Shown: positions 1 through 8,184 of the stretch, in pieces
Layout: every line of letters starts with the position of its first letter
Numbering within the stretch: position 1 is the stretch's first letter
DNA from: Eubacterium sp. CAG:252
GTDB lineage: Bacteria; Bacillota; Clostridia; Lachnospirales; Lachnospiraceae
Direction: 5' to 3'
Assembly: GCA_000436535.1 (NCBI GenBank)
Contig: FR886292.1
Location: forward strand, 1 to 19,841
Length of the DNA: 19,841 nucleotides
Notes under the pieces: model-generated
What the model saw: only the letters and a program-made list of their open reading frames with translations
Databases searched by the model: none
Told to the model about the DNA's origin: nothing
Program-made: the position numbers and the translations under genes

Positions 1-5
1 GAATA

Positions 6-27
6 GGTGCTTCGGCACCATTTTTTT
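6..27 (+). terminator. Rho-independent terminator of a gene left of the window
   Basis: GGTGC, loop TTCG and GCACC form a 5-bp stem closed by a stable UUCG-type tetraloop. It is followed by A and seven T on the + strand. The minus-strand copy has no T-run, so it should end a + strand transcript entering from the left and converging on the rlmD-like gene. Confidence 0.8.
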
Positions 28-32
28 AGGAT

Positions 33-54
33 AAAGCAGAAGGAAGCTGCTTTT
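33..54 (+). terminator. Second possible hairpin terminator
   Basis: AAAGCAG and CTGCTTT form a 7-bp stem around a 7-nt loop, followed on + by a short T-rich tail (TTTTCATTT). It may back up the stronger terminator just to its left. The minus-strand version lacks a T-run, so it is a poor terminator for the rlmD-like gene. Confidence 0.3.
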
Positions 55-104
55 CATTTAATCTACTTACATCGACACATTCAGTCTTACCTTAACCATA
101 TCCT

Positions 105-1703
105 CTAGATATCTTTTCGTGACAGCAGACAGGCATTTTCTATATGAACAGTATTAGCGAACTGGTCCACAGGCTGCACCTTCTCCACCTTATAACCACG
201 TTCCACCAGTACCTTAAGGTCCCTTGCAAGTGTAGCCGAATCGCAGCTCACATAAACAATCCTGTCCGGTGACATACTTACGATAGTATCCAGCAGTTTC
301 TCATCACAACCCTTTCGCGGAGGGTCTACTACTACAACATCCGGTTTTGTCATATCATATACATTAGTAATATTCTGACTGTCTGAATTATCTGATTTGC
401 CAGCAGTATCAATTCCTGGCAGGTCAATATTATCTGAATTGCCAGTAGTATCTGAATGCTCTGCCTTGTTTGCACTATAGGATTTATCTGCCCCATCAAC
501 ATCAGCACTACCCTTTGAGGCATTATTCCCATTATTCTTATAAAATGCTGGTACAACCTCCTCTGCCTTTCCAACAAAGAATTCAGCATTGGTTATGTTA
601 TTAATTTTTGCGTTATTTTTCGCATCTTCTATCGCCTGTGGAACTATCTCAACCCCGTATACCTGTCCCGCTTTTTTTGCAAGAAACAACGAAATTGTAC
701 CTATGCCGCAGTACATATCCCATACGCTCTCATTTCCTTTGAGGTCTGCAAACTCAAGTGCTTTGTTATATAACACCTCTGTCTGTCTTGGATTAACCTG
801 AAAGAATGAAAGTGGCGATATCTGAAACTTTATATCACCTATATAATCCTCTATATATGGCTTACCATACAATGTTACACATTCTTTTCCAAGTATGACA
901 TTCGTATCCTCTTTGTTGATATTAACAACAAGTGATGTAATATGTAAATGTATACCACTATTCCTGCCACTAATCTCCCCATTAAGCTCCTTCACCACAT
1001 CCACAAGCCCATCTGCTGCCTCTTTCCTTAACATTTTCTTAGTCACAAGGCAGAACATAATCTCATCTGTGTGAAAACCTGTTCTTATAAGTATATGTCT
1101 TACAGTTCCTTTATGAATGTTCTCATCGTAAGCGCGGACTCTGTACTTTTCCATCCACGCTTTAACTGCTTTAAGGATAACGGCATTGTCGCTGTGACCT
1201 AGCAGGCAGTCATCATCCGGACATGGAATAATAGAGTGGGTATGTCCTGCGTAAAAGCCCATAACGATATTGCCGTCTTTGTCCTCTCCTACCGGATACT
1301 GTGCTTTGTTGCGGTATCTGAAAGGTTCCTCCATACCAAGTATGTCACACATTTCATAGTCAGTGCCCTCTGTAAGTCCGCCAATTCTCTTTAAATTATC
1401 GCTGACAAGCTTCTGCTTATACTTAAGCTGTGCCTCATAGCTCATAGCCTGTATCTGACAGCCGCCGCACTGCCTTGCTATAGCGCAGGCTGGCTCAACC
1501 CTGTCCTTCGATGGCTTTACTATATCTACAAGTCTTGCATAGCCATAGTTCTTCTTTGCTTTCATTATCTTTACATTTACAACATCACCGATAACTGTAT
1601 CCTTAACGAAAAGCGTATATCCGTCTATTTTTCCTATTCCCTCGCCTGATACACCTATATCCTCTATAGTTACCTGCACGCAGTCATTTTTACTATATGC
1701 CAT
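105..1703 (-). CDS. rlmD: 23S rRNA (uracil-C5)-methyltransferase, RlmD/RumA (RlmCD) family
   Basis: This is an S-adenosylmethionine-dependent enzyme of the family that makes 5-methyluridine in 23S rRNA. Seen, numbered from the start chosen here: an N-terminal TRAM/OB-like domain (about 5-65); a [4Fe-4S] cysteine set C73-x5-C79-x2-C82 plus C161; the SAM loop DMYCGIGT (329-336); DPPRKG (460-465); and catalytic C487 in VSCDSATLARDL. Start: an ATG 12 bases upstream is in frame, but GGAG (1710-1713) lies inside that extension and sits 6 nt before the ATG ending at 1703, so the shorter 532-residue form is preferred. Odd: a Ser/Asp/Asn/Gly-rich insert (about 389-451) splits the Rossmann domain just before the DPPRKG strand. 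Gram-positive members often modify two sites (RlmCD), and this cannot be decided from sequence. Confidence 0.93.
   Translation of the reverse strand: MAYSKNDCVQVTIEDIGVSGEGIGKIDGYTLFVKDTVIGDVVNVKIMKAKKNYGYARLVDIVKPSKDRVEPACAIARQCGGCQIQAMSYEAQLKYKQKLVSDNLKRIGGLTEGTDYEMCDILGMEEPFRYRNKAQYPVGEDKDGNIVMGFYAGHTHSIIPCPDDDCLLGHSDNAVILKAVKAWMEKYRVRAYDENIHKGTVRHILIRTGFHTDEIMFCLVTKKMLRKEAADGLVDVVKELNGEISGRNSGIHLHITSLVVNINKEDTNVILGKECVTLYGKPYIEDYIGDIKFQISPLSFFQVNPRQTEVLYNKALEFADLKGNESVWDMYCGIGTISLFLAKKAGQVYGVEIVPQAIEDAKNNAKINNITNAEFFVGKAEEVVPAFYKNNGNNASKGSADVDGADKSYSANKAEHSDTTGNSDNIDLPGIDTAGKSDNSDSQNITNVYDMTKPDVVVVDPPRKGCDEKLLDTIVSMSPDRIVYVSCDSATLARDLKVLVERGYKVEKVQPVDQFANTVHIENACLLSRKDI
351..539 (-). repeat. 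Low-complexity, internally duplicated insert in the rlmD-like gene
   Basis: This stretch encodes about 63 residues rich in S, D, N, G and A, between the strand ending VVPAFY and the strand carrying DPPRKG. Two near-identical DNA copies start at 389 and 431. They are 42 bp (14 codons) apart and share the pattern TATCTGA-TTGCCAG-AGTATC. They encode DTAGKSDNSD and DTTGNSDNID. The reading frame stays open, so it looks like an in-frame tandem duplication rather than decay. Confidence 0.8.
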
Positions 1704-1748
1704 ACTTATCTCCATTCTGTTAAAATATATCCTTTACCTTTACATAAC

Positions 1749-1809
1749 AAAAGCACTTCCAATGCTTCTTTCATCATACCATTATGACTAAAGCATTAAA
1801 AGTACTTTT
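1749..1809 (-). terminator. Terminator downstream of yhaM, with G-U wobbles that fix its strand
   Basis: Arms 1749-1767 and 1791-1809 form a 19-bp stem in minus-strand RNA. Three positions pair only as G-U, and on the + strand the same positions are C-A mismatches. The minus-strand 3' arm ends in CTTTT followed by GTTATGT. It lies after the yhaM stop and before the rlmD-like start, so it should end or attenuate yhaM transcripts. Confidence 0.75.
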
Positions 1810-1861
1810 ATATACTATATTTGTCGGGCTGAAAATGCATTGCCCGTATATCACATTATGA

Positions 1862-2803
1862 TTACAGACTTGTTCTTCTTATATTAGAATCAAGCCATCT
1901 GTTAAAGCCTAACCAGTCATTAGAATCCTTTGCTTCAAAACATTCTCTCAATGTTTCAAGCTTTGCATCAAGATTATCTGCCATAGAAAGCGCCACTGCC
2001 TCAGCTATGGCTGGCTTCTTTGGTGAACCGTATTCAAGCTCACCGTGGTGTGATAATATGCAGTGTCCCATCTCACTTGCAAGAATAGCTGGGAAGTCCG
2101 GTATAGTCCTAATCTTTTCCATAACCATCTCATATCCCATCACGATATGTCCAAGGAAGTTACCCTCGTCAGTGTAATCATTTCTAGGAAACTCTGAAAG
2201 CTCCTTGACCTTGCCGACATCGTGAAGCATTGCACAGCTTATAAGAAGGTCTCTGTTAAGAAAATCATAGTTAGAGCTTATTCTGTCGCAAAGTCTTGTA
2301 ACGCTTAAGCTGTGTTCAAGAAGTCCGCCTAAGAAGCCGTGATGTACAGTCTTTGCTGCCGATGTATTCTTAAATCTTTTTATAAATGCTTCATCTTCCA
2401 CGAAAAATGCTGTAAGAAGCTTCTTTATGTATACATTTTCGACACTATTCACATAGCCTAACAGCTCTTTGTACATATCTTCTATGTCAAATCTTGATGA
2501 TGGTATGTAATCCGACTGTGTATACTCATTTTCTGCTGCCACACGTGCTCTTTCTATCTTAAACTGAAGTGCGCCGTTGTAGCTTGTCACCTGACCGCTG
2601 ACATATACATAATCGTTCACCTCAAAGTCGCCTATTCCACCTGAATTGACATCCCATATCTTAGAGTCTATCTGTCCTGTCTTATCGGCAAGCATTACAT
2701 TTTCATATTCCTTGCCTGTCTTTGTAAGTGCTGTTGACTTAGACTTACATAAGTATACATCTGATATTCTATCTCCATCTTTAAATGTTTCAATAAAACG
2801 CAT
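1862..2803 (-). CDS. yhaM: 3'-5' exoribonuclease, YhaM family (OB-fold plus HD domain)
   Basis: 313 residues, close to the roughly 314 of Bacillus YhaM, a cytoplasmic 3'-5' exonuclease acting on RNA and single-stranded DNA. Seen: an N-terminal OB-fold-like nucleic-acid-binding domain (about 10-90, with KIWDVN and YVYVSGQV strands). It is followed by an HD metal domain with H164 (LLEHS), H194-D195 (MLHDVGK), H219, H247, H252-H253 and D276 (MADNLDAK), so all expected metal ligands appear present. The start ATG (2801-2803) has GGAG 10 nt upstream. A good promoter lies about 190 nt upstream on the same strand and a wobble-paired terminator follows the gene, so it is probably monocistronic. Confidence in the family is high; the physiological substrate is inferred. 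Confidence 0.93.
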   Translation of the reverse strand: MRFIETFKDGDRISDVYLCKSKSTALTKTGKEYENVMLADKTGQIDSKIWDVNSGGIGDFEVNDYVYVSGQVTSYNGALQFKIERARVAAENEYTQSDYIPSSRFDIEDMYKELLGYVNSVENVYIKKLLTAFFVEDEAFIKRFKNTSAAKTVHHGFLGGLLEHSLSVTRLCDRISSNYDFLNRDLLISCAMLHDVGKVKELSEFPRNDYTDEGNFLGHIVMGYEMVMEKIRTIPDFPAILASEMGHCILSHHGELEYGSPKKPAIAEAVALSMADNLDAKLETLRECFEAKDSNDWLGFNRWLDSNIRRTSL

Positions 2804-3373
2804 AACTACTATTCTCCATTTCTGTATATACTAAACTTATTCTGACATAATCTGCCATATATAATCCATATGCCCTTAAAATAATAAATTGCAAAAAATC
2901 ATTCGCACCTGCATTATAAACTATAAATGAAAATATTGCATAATTTTATTAATAACACTATCATACAAACCAAATCTCCGCCTGTACACAATAACCATTA
3001 TATTTTACTCTGCTATGTCAAGTCAATACAAGTACCTCACAACTATTTATACCCAATTATCCTTATATCTTAATTTAATCTGCTACAATTTCTATCATAT
3101 TGTTACTGTTCAGTGCGATACATAACCTGAGAAATATACATAAAAATCCCTATATTTTATATATATTTATGAAATTTTATATTACGTATACGCCACTTCT
3201 AGAAAACAAGAAGCATTTTCTGGATTAGCTCTAAACAATACTGTGATATTAACATTTCAAATATGAACAATCACCATATCCATAACCTTTAAAACAGAAA
3301 TTGGCACCTCTATATTAACTCTGCAAGAAATACCTGCAATTTAATTTTGTGTACAATAGCTGAAGTCTTTCCG
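2804..3373. other. 570-bp AT-rich gap between the PDZ gene and yhaM
   Basis: No convincing gene on either strand. The longest SD-preceded reading frame I see on the minus strand (near 2910-2960) gives only 16 residues. It holds one good minus-strand promoter (2997-3026) and a weak 9-bp hairpin on + (3198-3224, one G-U, no T-run). I saw no terminator for the PDZ gene. The rest shows no recognisable structure. Confidence 0.6.
2997..3026 (-). promoter_or_regulatory. Sigma-A type promoter for yhaM
   Basis: On the minus strand, TTGACT (3026-3021) and TATAAT (3002-2997) are separated by 18 bp. This predicts a transcript starting near 2990 and a leader of about 190 nt before the yhaM ATG. It is the best promoter match in the gap. 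Confidence 0.6.
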
Positions 3374-4675
3374 CTACCTCAACTCCACCGACACATCATA
3401 AGACACATCAAAGTATCCCGACTTTCCCTTTCTTTTTATGGATACATTAATCACCTGTCCGTGGGCGCTGTCATAAAGCTTGTCATTAAGCCTCTGAATC
3501 GTGTAACATGGCATTTTGTTGATACCCTGAATAATGTCGCCCGGCTGCAGGCCTGCCTGATATGCAGGTGAATCACTCTCAACCCTTGATATATATATTC
3601 CCATAGGAATATCATTTTTCTCAGAAAGGTCACTGTCTACATTCTGCGCCTTTATGCCAAAGTACATCTTGCCCTGTCTGTTAATCATACACTGTATCAT
3701 ACTCTTTAAGTCTGATACGCCAAGCACCTTTAACTTAGTATCAGAGCTGTCCTGTGATATGGCAACAACCTCGCCTTCCGAATTAAATAAGAAAACGTAA
3801 TCACCCTCCTCGAAGGAAAGGTTTGTTTCAAATACTTCATAATTATTATCAATTGAATTATATGCCGTCCTGTTAGTTATAGTTCCATAATCCACCGCAC
3901 CGTCCGTTCCATATATTTTGCCTGATGCTATGACTATATCACCTTTATTCAGCATATATGAATTGCCTAGCTCTGCCACCTGCATATACTGTCTGTCGTT
4001 ATCCAATACCTTTGAGCCATCTATGCTTATTATGCTTATACCCGTCAGTTCATCCGAACATACAAGTTCAGCCTTGTACTCACCTGCATCCTGCACAATA
4101 ACGTCATACTCACTTGTAACATCTGTATACAACTGCGATGTAAGTATCATATATCTGTCATTAAGGTATCCTACTATAATTCCAACTGTTGAAAAAAGTT
4201 CTTCATCTTCGTCCTGCATTTTTTTCAGGTCCCTCTGTATGCTGTCAGAACTACCTTTTGATGCTCCATCCTCACCAGTGACTGTATCATCAATAACATT
4301 TTCTTCTATATGTTCCCTTACTGTAACCACAGTCCTCTGCACATCGATAACCTTGCTTCTTAATGCCTGCATAATCGTATCATAATCGTACTTAATCTGT
4401 CCTATTCCATCCTCACTGTCAAGCTGTACCGTGTCAGGATACTCGTCACGCGTGAATTCTATGCGGTCAACTGTCGCATTTTTAACAGCAGTCTTATATC
4501 GCACCGCTGGAATAACAATCTTATCTGACACCACGTATACAACGCCTATAAAGACTATGAGCACCAGCAGCTTTACAGCTCTTATGACACGTCTGTACTT
4601 CACCTTGGGACTTGGCACAATCTTCTCCGTATACAGAGAATACTCCTGTTCCTGCCCATCGTTCCTGTATTCCAT
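3374..4675 (-). CDS. Membrane-anchored HtrA/DegP-like PDZ protein without a catalytic triad
   Basis: 433 residues. Seen: a short basic cytoplasmic N-terminus; one membrane segment (about 34-50, LLVLIVFIGVVYVV); a variable acidic spacer with EDGASKGSSDS (about 60-155); a chymotrypsin-like fold resembling HtrA (about 160-310); and a C-terminal PDZ domain (about 340-418, with SDSPAYQAGLQPGDIIQ). By alignment to HtrA, the His site reads TSQLYTDV (no His), the Asp site reads DELTGISII (Gly212), and the GNSGGPL serine site reads EGDYVFLFN (Asp292). All three catalytic residues are therefore replaced while the flanking NSEGEVVAI strand is kept. Inference: an extracytoplasmic scaffold or sensor, not a protease. 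GAGG stands 7 nt before the ATG. It is divergent from mutS2. Confidence 0.85.
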   Translation of the reverse strand: MEYRNDGQEQEYSLYTEKIVPSPKVKYRRVIRAVKLLVLIVFIGVVYVVSDKIVIPAVRYKTAVKNATVDRIEFTRDEYPDTVQLDSEDGIGQIKYDYDTIMQALRSKVIDVQRTVVTVREHIEENVIDDTVTGEDGASKGSSDSIQRDLKKMQDEDEELFSTVGIIVGYLNDRYMILTSQLYTDVTSEYDVIVQDAGEYKAELVCSDELTGISIISIDGSKVLDNDRQYMQVAELGNSYMLNKGDIVIASGKIYGTDGAVDYGTITNRTAYNSIDNNYEVFETNLSFEEGDYVFLFNSEGEVVAISQDSSDTKLKVLGVSDLKSMIQCMINRQGKMYFGIKAQNVDSDLSEKNDIPMGIYISRVESDSPAYQAGLQPGDIIQGINKMPCYTIQRLNDKLYDSAHGQVINVSIKRKGKSGYFDVSYDVSVELR

Positions 4676-4735
4676 ATATATTCCTCAATATTTTATGTAA
4701 GTTTCCAGTTCTTTCTGTTACCAGCTAATATATTA

Positions 4736-4769
4736 ATTATACATCGTATTTATGAACAAACTATGTCAA
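4736..4769 (-). promoter_or_regulatory. Possible promoter of the PDZ gene
   Basis: A perfect TTGACA (4769-4764) and a perfect TATAAT (4741-4736) occur on the minus strand upstream of the PDZ gene. The gap is 22 bp, longer than the usual 16-18. Either the two hexamers belong to different promoters or this is a weak or activator-dependent site. Confidence 0.35.
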
Positions 4770-4819
4770 ACATATTAATAAGACTTTCTTTTTATAAGTT
4801 TCTTACTTCATCATATAGT

Positions 4820-4849
4820 TTTTTATCCGTAAATGCTGTAAAATATAGT
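4820..4849 (+). promoter_or_regulatory. Weak candidate promoter for mutS2
   Basis: TTTTTA (4820-4825) and TATAGT (4844-4849) with an 18-bp spacer lie about 80 bp before the mutS2 start. The -35 match is poor. A small leader hairpin (AGGG/CCCT, near 4870-4882) follows. Confidence 0.3.
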
Positions 4850-4927
4850 AAGTTACCGCTAGGGATTAAGGGAATATCACCCTGTCCTTATGCAGTATCA
4901 CAATATTAATTAACTGGAGTAATAACA

Positions 4928-7303
4928 TTGAATAAAAAAGCATTAGCAACACTTGAATATAATAAAATAATAAATACCCTCGTGTCTATGGCGTGCTCTG
5001 ACGGAGCAAAGCAGACACTTAAGGCTCTTATGCCTATGAATAATATTGATGACATCAACTCAGCTCTTGATGAAACCAACGATGCCCTTACAAGGGTATA
5101 TCAGAAAGGCAGTGTAGACTTTTCAAGAATTAAGGATGTGCGCGCAAGTATCGCCCGCCTTAAGGTCGGAAGCTCTCTTAACGCACTTGAACTTCTTAAT
5201 ATAAGTATGCTTCTTGAATGTGCCGCACATATCAAGGGTTACTATGAATACAGGGCTGACTCCATCCAGCCTATGATAGACACCCTCGACCCTGTTACAC
5301 TTCTTAACAATGCCATCAAGAGATGTATCATATCAGAGGATGAGATAAGCGATGATGCGAGTGCTAATCTGCGTGATATAAGACGTAAGAAAAATCTGGC
5401 TGCTGACCGCATACACACAGAACTTAACAAAATTCTTAACTCACCATCGACAAGAACCTATCTTCAGGATTATGTCATAACAACAAGACAGGGAAGGTTC
5501 TGTCTTCCTGTAAAGGCCGAATATAAGTCTTCAATGCCAGGTATGGTTCACGACCAGTCATCTACCGGCTCTACATTATTTATAGAGCCCGCCGCAGTAG
5601 TTAAGTTAAATAATGACATCCGTGAGCTTGAACTTAAGGAGCAGGCTGAGATAGAAGTTATCCTTGCCAGCTTAAGCGAAAAGGCTGCTGAACACACTGA
5701 TATGCTTTTATCAGACTATGAAGTACTCACACACCTTGACTGTATATTTGCAAAGGCACTTCTTTCAAGACATCTTAACTGCAGCCGTCCTGTAATGAAT
5801 ACAAATGGTCGTGTAAATATTAAGAAAGGTCGACATCCTCTCATAGAACCGCATACTGTCGTACCTATAGACATTTATCTTGGTACTGACTTTAACCTTC
5901 TTATCATCACAGGTCCTAACACAGGTGGTAAGACAGTTTCCTTAAAGACTGTCGGACTTCTTACACTTATGGCACAGGCAGGACTTAATATTCCTGCTCT
6001 TGAGCACTCTGACATAGCTGTATTTGATGAAATATTTGCAGATATCGGAGATGAACAGAGTATTGAACAGAGCCTTAGTACATTCAGTTCACATATGACA
6101 AACACTGTCGACATTTTAAATAAAGCCGACAGCAACAGCCTTATACTCTTTGATGAGATAGGTGCTGGTACTGACCCTACTGAGGGTGCCGCACTTGCCA
6201 TTGCCATACTTGACAACCTGCACAGACGCGGTGTCACAACTATGGCTACAACACATTACAGTGAGATTAAAATGTATGCACTTACCACTGACGGCGTTGA
6301 AAATGCGTGCTGTGAGTTTGACGTTGAGTCGCTTCGCCCTACTTACAGGCTTCTTATCGGTATTCCCGGCAAGAGTAATGCATTTGCAATATCCAAAAAG
6401 ATTGGATTATCAGCCGACATTATAGATGATGCCGCTAAACGCCTTGACTCTGAGGATATAAGATTTGAAGACCTTGTAACTGACCTTGAGCAGAGCCGTG
6501 TAACTATCGAAAAGGAACGTGAAGAGCTTGCTAAGTACAAGGAGGAGATAGCTTCTCTTAAGGCTGAGCTTACAAAGAAAACTGAACGTCTTGATGAGCG
6601 TACTGACAATATCATAAGAAAGGCTAACGAAGAGGCAGCACACATACTCCGTGATGCCAAGGAATACGCTGATAAGACCATAAATGCGATGAATAAGCAC
6701 GGTATGTCTGTCAAGGAACTCGAAAAGCACAGAAGCGATATCCGTGAAAAGATGAACAAACGTCAGGAAAAGCTTAAGGTCGAGCCTGCAAATGTACAGG
6801 CACATAAGGCACACGATATATCTGAATTCAAGCCGGGTATGCACGTTAAGGTACTCACTATGAATGTAGTCGGTACAGTTTCGCAGATACACAAGGCTAA
6901 AAATCAGGTATCCGTACTTATCGGAAGCCTTAACACAAAGATGGACATTAAAAATCTTGCCATTCTTAAAGGCTACAAAGACCCAGAGGATACAAAGGCA
7001 GCTTCATCTAAGTCTGGAAGCGGCTCAGGTAAGATAAAAATGGCTAAGTCCTCATCCGTTTCATCTGAAATTAACCTCTTAGGCTATACTGTTGATGAGG
7101 CAGTAGCCGTACTTGACAAGTATCTTGACGATGCCTATATCGCCAAAATTCCTCAGGTACGAATTGTCCACGGAAAAGGAACAGGCGCACTTCGTGCAGG
7201 CGTAACCTCATACCTTCGAGGAGTGCCTTATATTAAGGACTTCCGCTTAGGTCAGATAGGTGAAGGCGCAGAAGGTGTAACTATTGTTACATTTAAAGAC
7301 TGA
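4928..7303 (+). CDS. mutS2: MutS2, Smr-domain MutS homologue
   Basis: 791 residues, full length for MutS2. Seen: an N-terminal clamp/lever region (1-300); Walker A GPNTGGKT (329-336); Walker B LILFDE (405-410) and ATTHYSE (H443); a charged coiled coil (about 515-615); a KOW-like segment (about 632-675); a Ser/Gly-rich linker (about 690-712); and a C-terminal Smr domain with HGKGTGALR (748-756). The Smr motif usually written LDLxG reads INLLG (715-719), with Asn at the Asp position. The start is TTG with GGAG (4916-4919) 8 nt upstream. In Bacillus MutS2 acts on collided ribosomes, and earlier work linked the family to suppressing recombination; which applies here is not visible. A response regulator follows 69 bp downstream without an obvious terminator. 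Confidence 0.96.
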   Translation: MNKKALATLEYNKIINTLVSMACSDGAKQTLKALMPMNNIDDINSALDETNDALTRVYQKGSVDFSRIKDVRASIARLKVGSSLNALELLNISMLLECAAHIKGYYEYRADSIQPMIDTLDPVTLLNNAIKRCIISEDEISDDASANLRDIRRKKNLAADRIHTELNKILNSPSTRTYLQDYVITTRQGRFCLPVKAEYKSSMPGMVHDQSSTGSTLFIEPAAVVKLNNDIRELELKEQAEIEVILASLSEKAAEHTDMLLSDYEVLTHLDCIFAKALLSRHLNCSRPVMNTNGRVNIKKGRHPLIEPHTVVPIDIYLGTDFNLLIITGPNTGGKTVSLKTVGLLTLMAQAGLNIPALEHSDIAVFDEIFADIGDEQSIEQSLSTFSSHMTNTVDILNKADSNSLILFDEIGAGTDPTEGAALAIAILDNLHRRGVTTMATTHYSEIKMYALTTDGVENACCEFDVESLRPTYRLLIGIPGKSNAFAISKKIGLSADIIDDAAKRLDSEDIRFEDLVTDLEQSRVTIEKEREELAKYKEEIASLKAELTKKTERLDERTDNIIRKANEEAAHILRDAKEYADKTINAMNKHGMSVKELEKHRSDIREKMNKRQEKLKVEPANVQAHKAHDISEFKPGMHVKVLTMNVVGTVSQIHKAKNQVSVLIGSLNTKMDIKNLAILKGYKDPEDTKAASSKSGSGSGKIKMAKSSSVSSEINLLGYTVDEAVAVLDKYLDDAYIAKIPQVRIVHGKGTGALRAGVTSYLRGVPYIKDFRLGQIGEGAEGVTIVTFKD

Positions 7304-7372
7304 TAAGCTTAGTTATCCAGCAGCATATGCATACTGTATATAGCGGATACACCAGCAGAAATGGAGATTATT

Positions 7373-8074
7373 ATGGTAGCTAAACAAAGAATTCTTATCG
7401 TTGATGATGATGAAAATATAGCTGAACTTATATCCTTATATCTTACTAAGGAATGTTTTGAAACAAAGATAGTATACGATGGTGAGAGCGCGCTTGACAC
7501 TCTCTCATCATTTAAGCCTAATCTTATATTATTAGACCTTATGCTCCCCGGCATGGATGGCTATCAGGTGTGCAGGGAGATACGAAAGAACAATAACACA
7601 CCTATTATTATGTTATCTGCCAAAGGGGAAACATTTGATAAGGTGCTCGGTCTTGAGCTTGGTGCTGACGACTATATGATAAAGCCTTTTGAAACGAAGG
7701 AACTTGTCGCCCGTGTAAAGGCGGTATTAAGACGATATCACCTTCCACAGTCGGCTGTCACAACCACTGAGTCTGCCAAATGTGTAACTTATCCGGACTT
7801 AGTTGTTAATCTTGACAACTATTCAGTTACTTATTATAAGAAGCCTGTCGAGATGCCTCCTAAAGAGCTTGAACTGCTCTACTTCCTTGCATCTGCGCCT
7901 AATCAGGTGTTTACAAGGGAACAGCTTCTTGATAATATCTGGGGTTATGACTATATCGGTGATACAAGAACTGTTGATGTCCACATCAAAAGAATACGTG
8001 AAAAGATAAATGACCATGACCAGTGGGCTATCGAAACTGTATGGGGTATCGGTTATAAGTTTGTTACCAAGTAA
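7373..8074 (+). CDS. OmpR/PhoB-family response regulator
   Basis: 233 residues. Seen: a receiver domain with the acidic pocket DDD (11-13), phospho-acceptor Asp55 (LLDLMLPGMDG), conserved Ser in MLSAKG, and Lys in MIKPF. It is followed by a winged-helix DNA-binding domain (about 135-230, with REQLLDNIWGYDY, TRTVDVHIKRIREK and VWGIGYKF). An in-frame ATG exists at 7361, but GGAG (7363-7366) lies within that extension and is well spaced for the ATG at 7373, which is preferred. It is paired with the kinase downstream. The nearest relatives would be the PhoP/WalR-type regulators of Gram-positives. The regulon cannot be read from the sequence. Confidence 0.93.
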   Translation: MVAKQRILIVDDDENIAELISLYLTKECFETKIVYDGESALDTLSSFKPNLILLDLMLPGMDGYQVCREIRKNNNTPIIMLSAKGETFDKVLGLELGADDYMIKPFETKELVARVKAVLRRYHLPQSAVTTTESAKCVTYPDLVVNLDNYSVTYYKKPVEMPPKELELLYFLASAPNQVFTREQLLDNIWGYDYIGDTRTVDVHIKRIREKINDHDQWAIETVWGIGYKFVTK

Positions 8075-8111
8075 GCACTGGCAATTTTTTAAATTAGTGT
8101 ACATTATTTTC

Positions 8112-8166
8112 ACACGGATACGTGTCCTGGCACATTGGGCACGAAACTTTTATACGTAAAATGTGC
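8112..8166 (+). promoter_or_regulatory. Two leader hairpins between regulator and kinase
   Basis: In the 110-bp gap, ACACG-GATA-CGTGT (8112-8125) forms a 5-bp tetraloop hairpin. GCACATT (8130-8136) pairs with AATGTGC (8160-8166) just before the kinase SD. Neither has a T-run, so they could modulate kinase translation or RNA processing rather than terminate. The role is inferred. Confidence 0.35.
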
Positions 8167-8184
8167 TCAGAAATGAGGATTACT

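Noticed and set aside
2908..2958. 16-codon minus-strand frame in the yhaM leader
   Set aside because: It has a distant GGAG but is very short, hydrophobic by AT-bias, and without other support.
3198..3224. Terminator for the PDZ gene
   Set aside because: The 9-bp stem pairs best on the + strand, the gene is on minus, and no T-run follows.
3918..4385. 155-codon + frame antisense to the PDZ protein gene
   Set aside because: Serine-rich shadow of a real gene with SD, membrane anchor and PDZ domain; no own SD or motif.
6410..6892. 160-codon minus-strand frame inside mutS2
   Set aside because: It lies antisense to the coiled coil and KOW region; the product has no recognisable motif, and mutS2 is clearly the coding frame.
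8122..8184. Longer N-terminus for the histidine kinase
   Set aside because: It would include two leader hairpins and the SD for the ATG at 8185; the extra residues are not typical before a first membrane segment.
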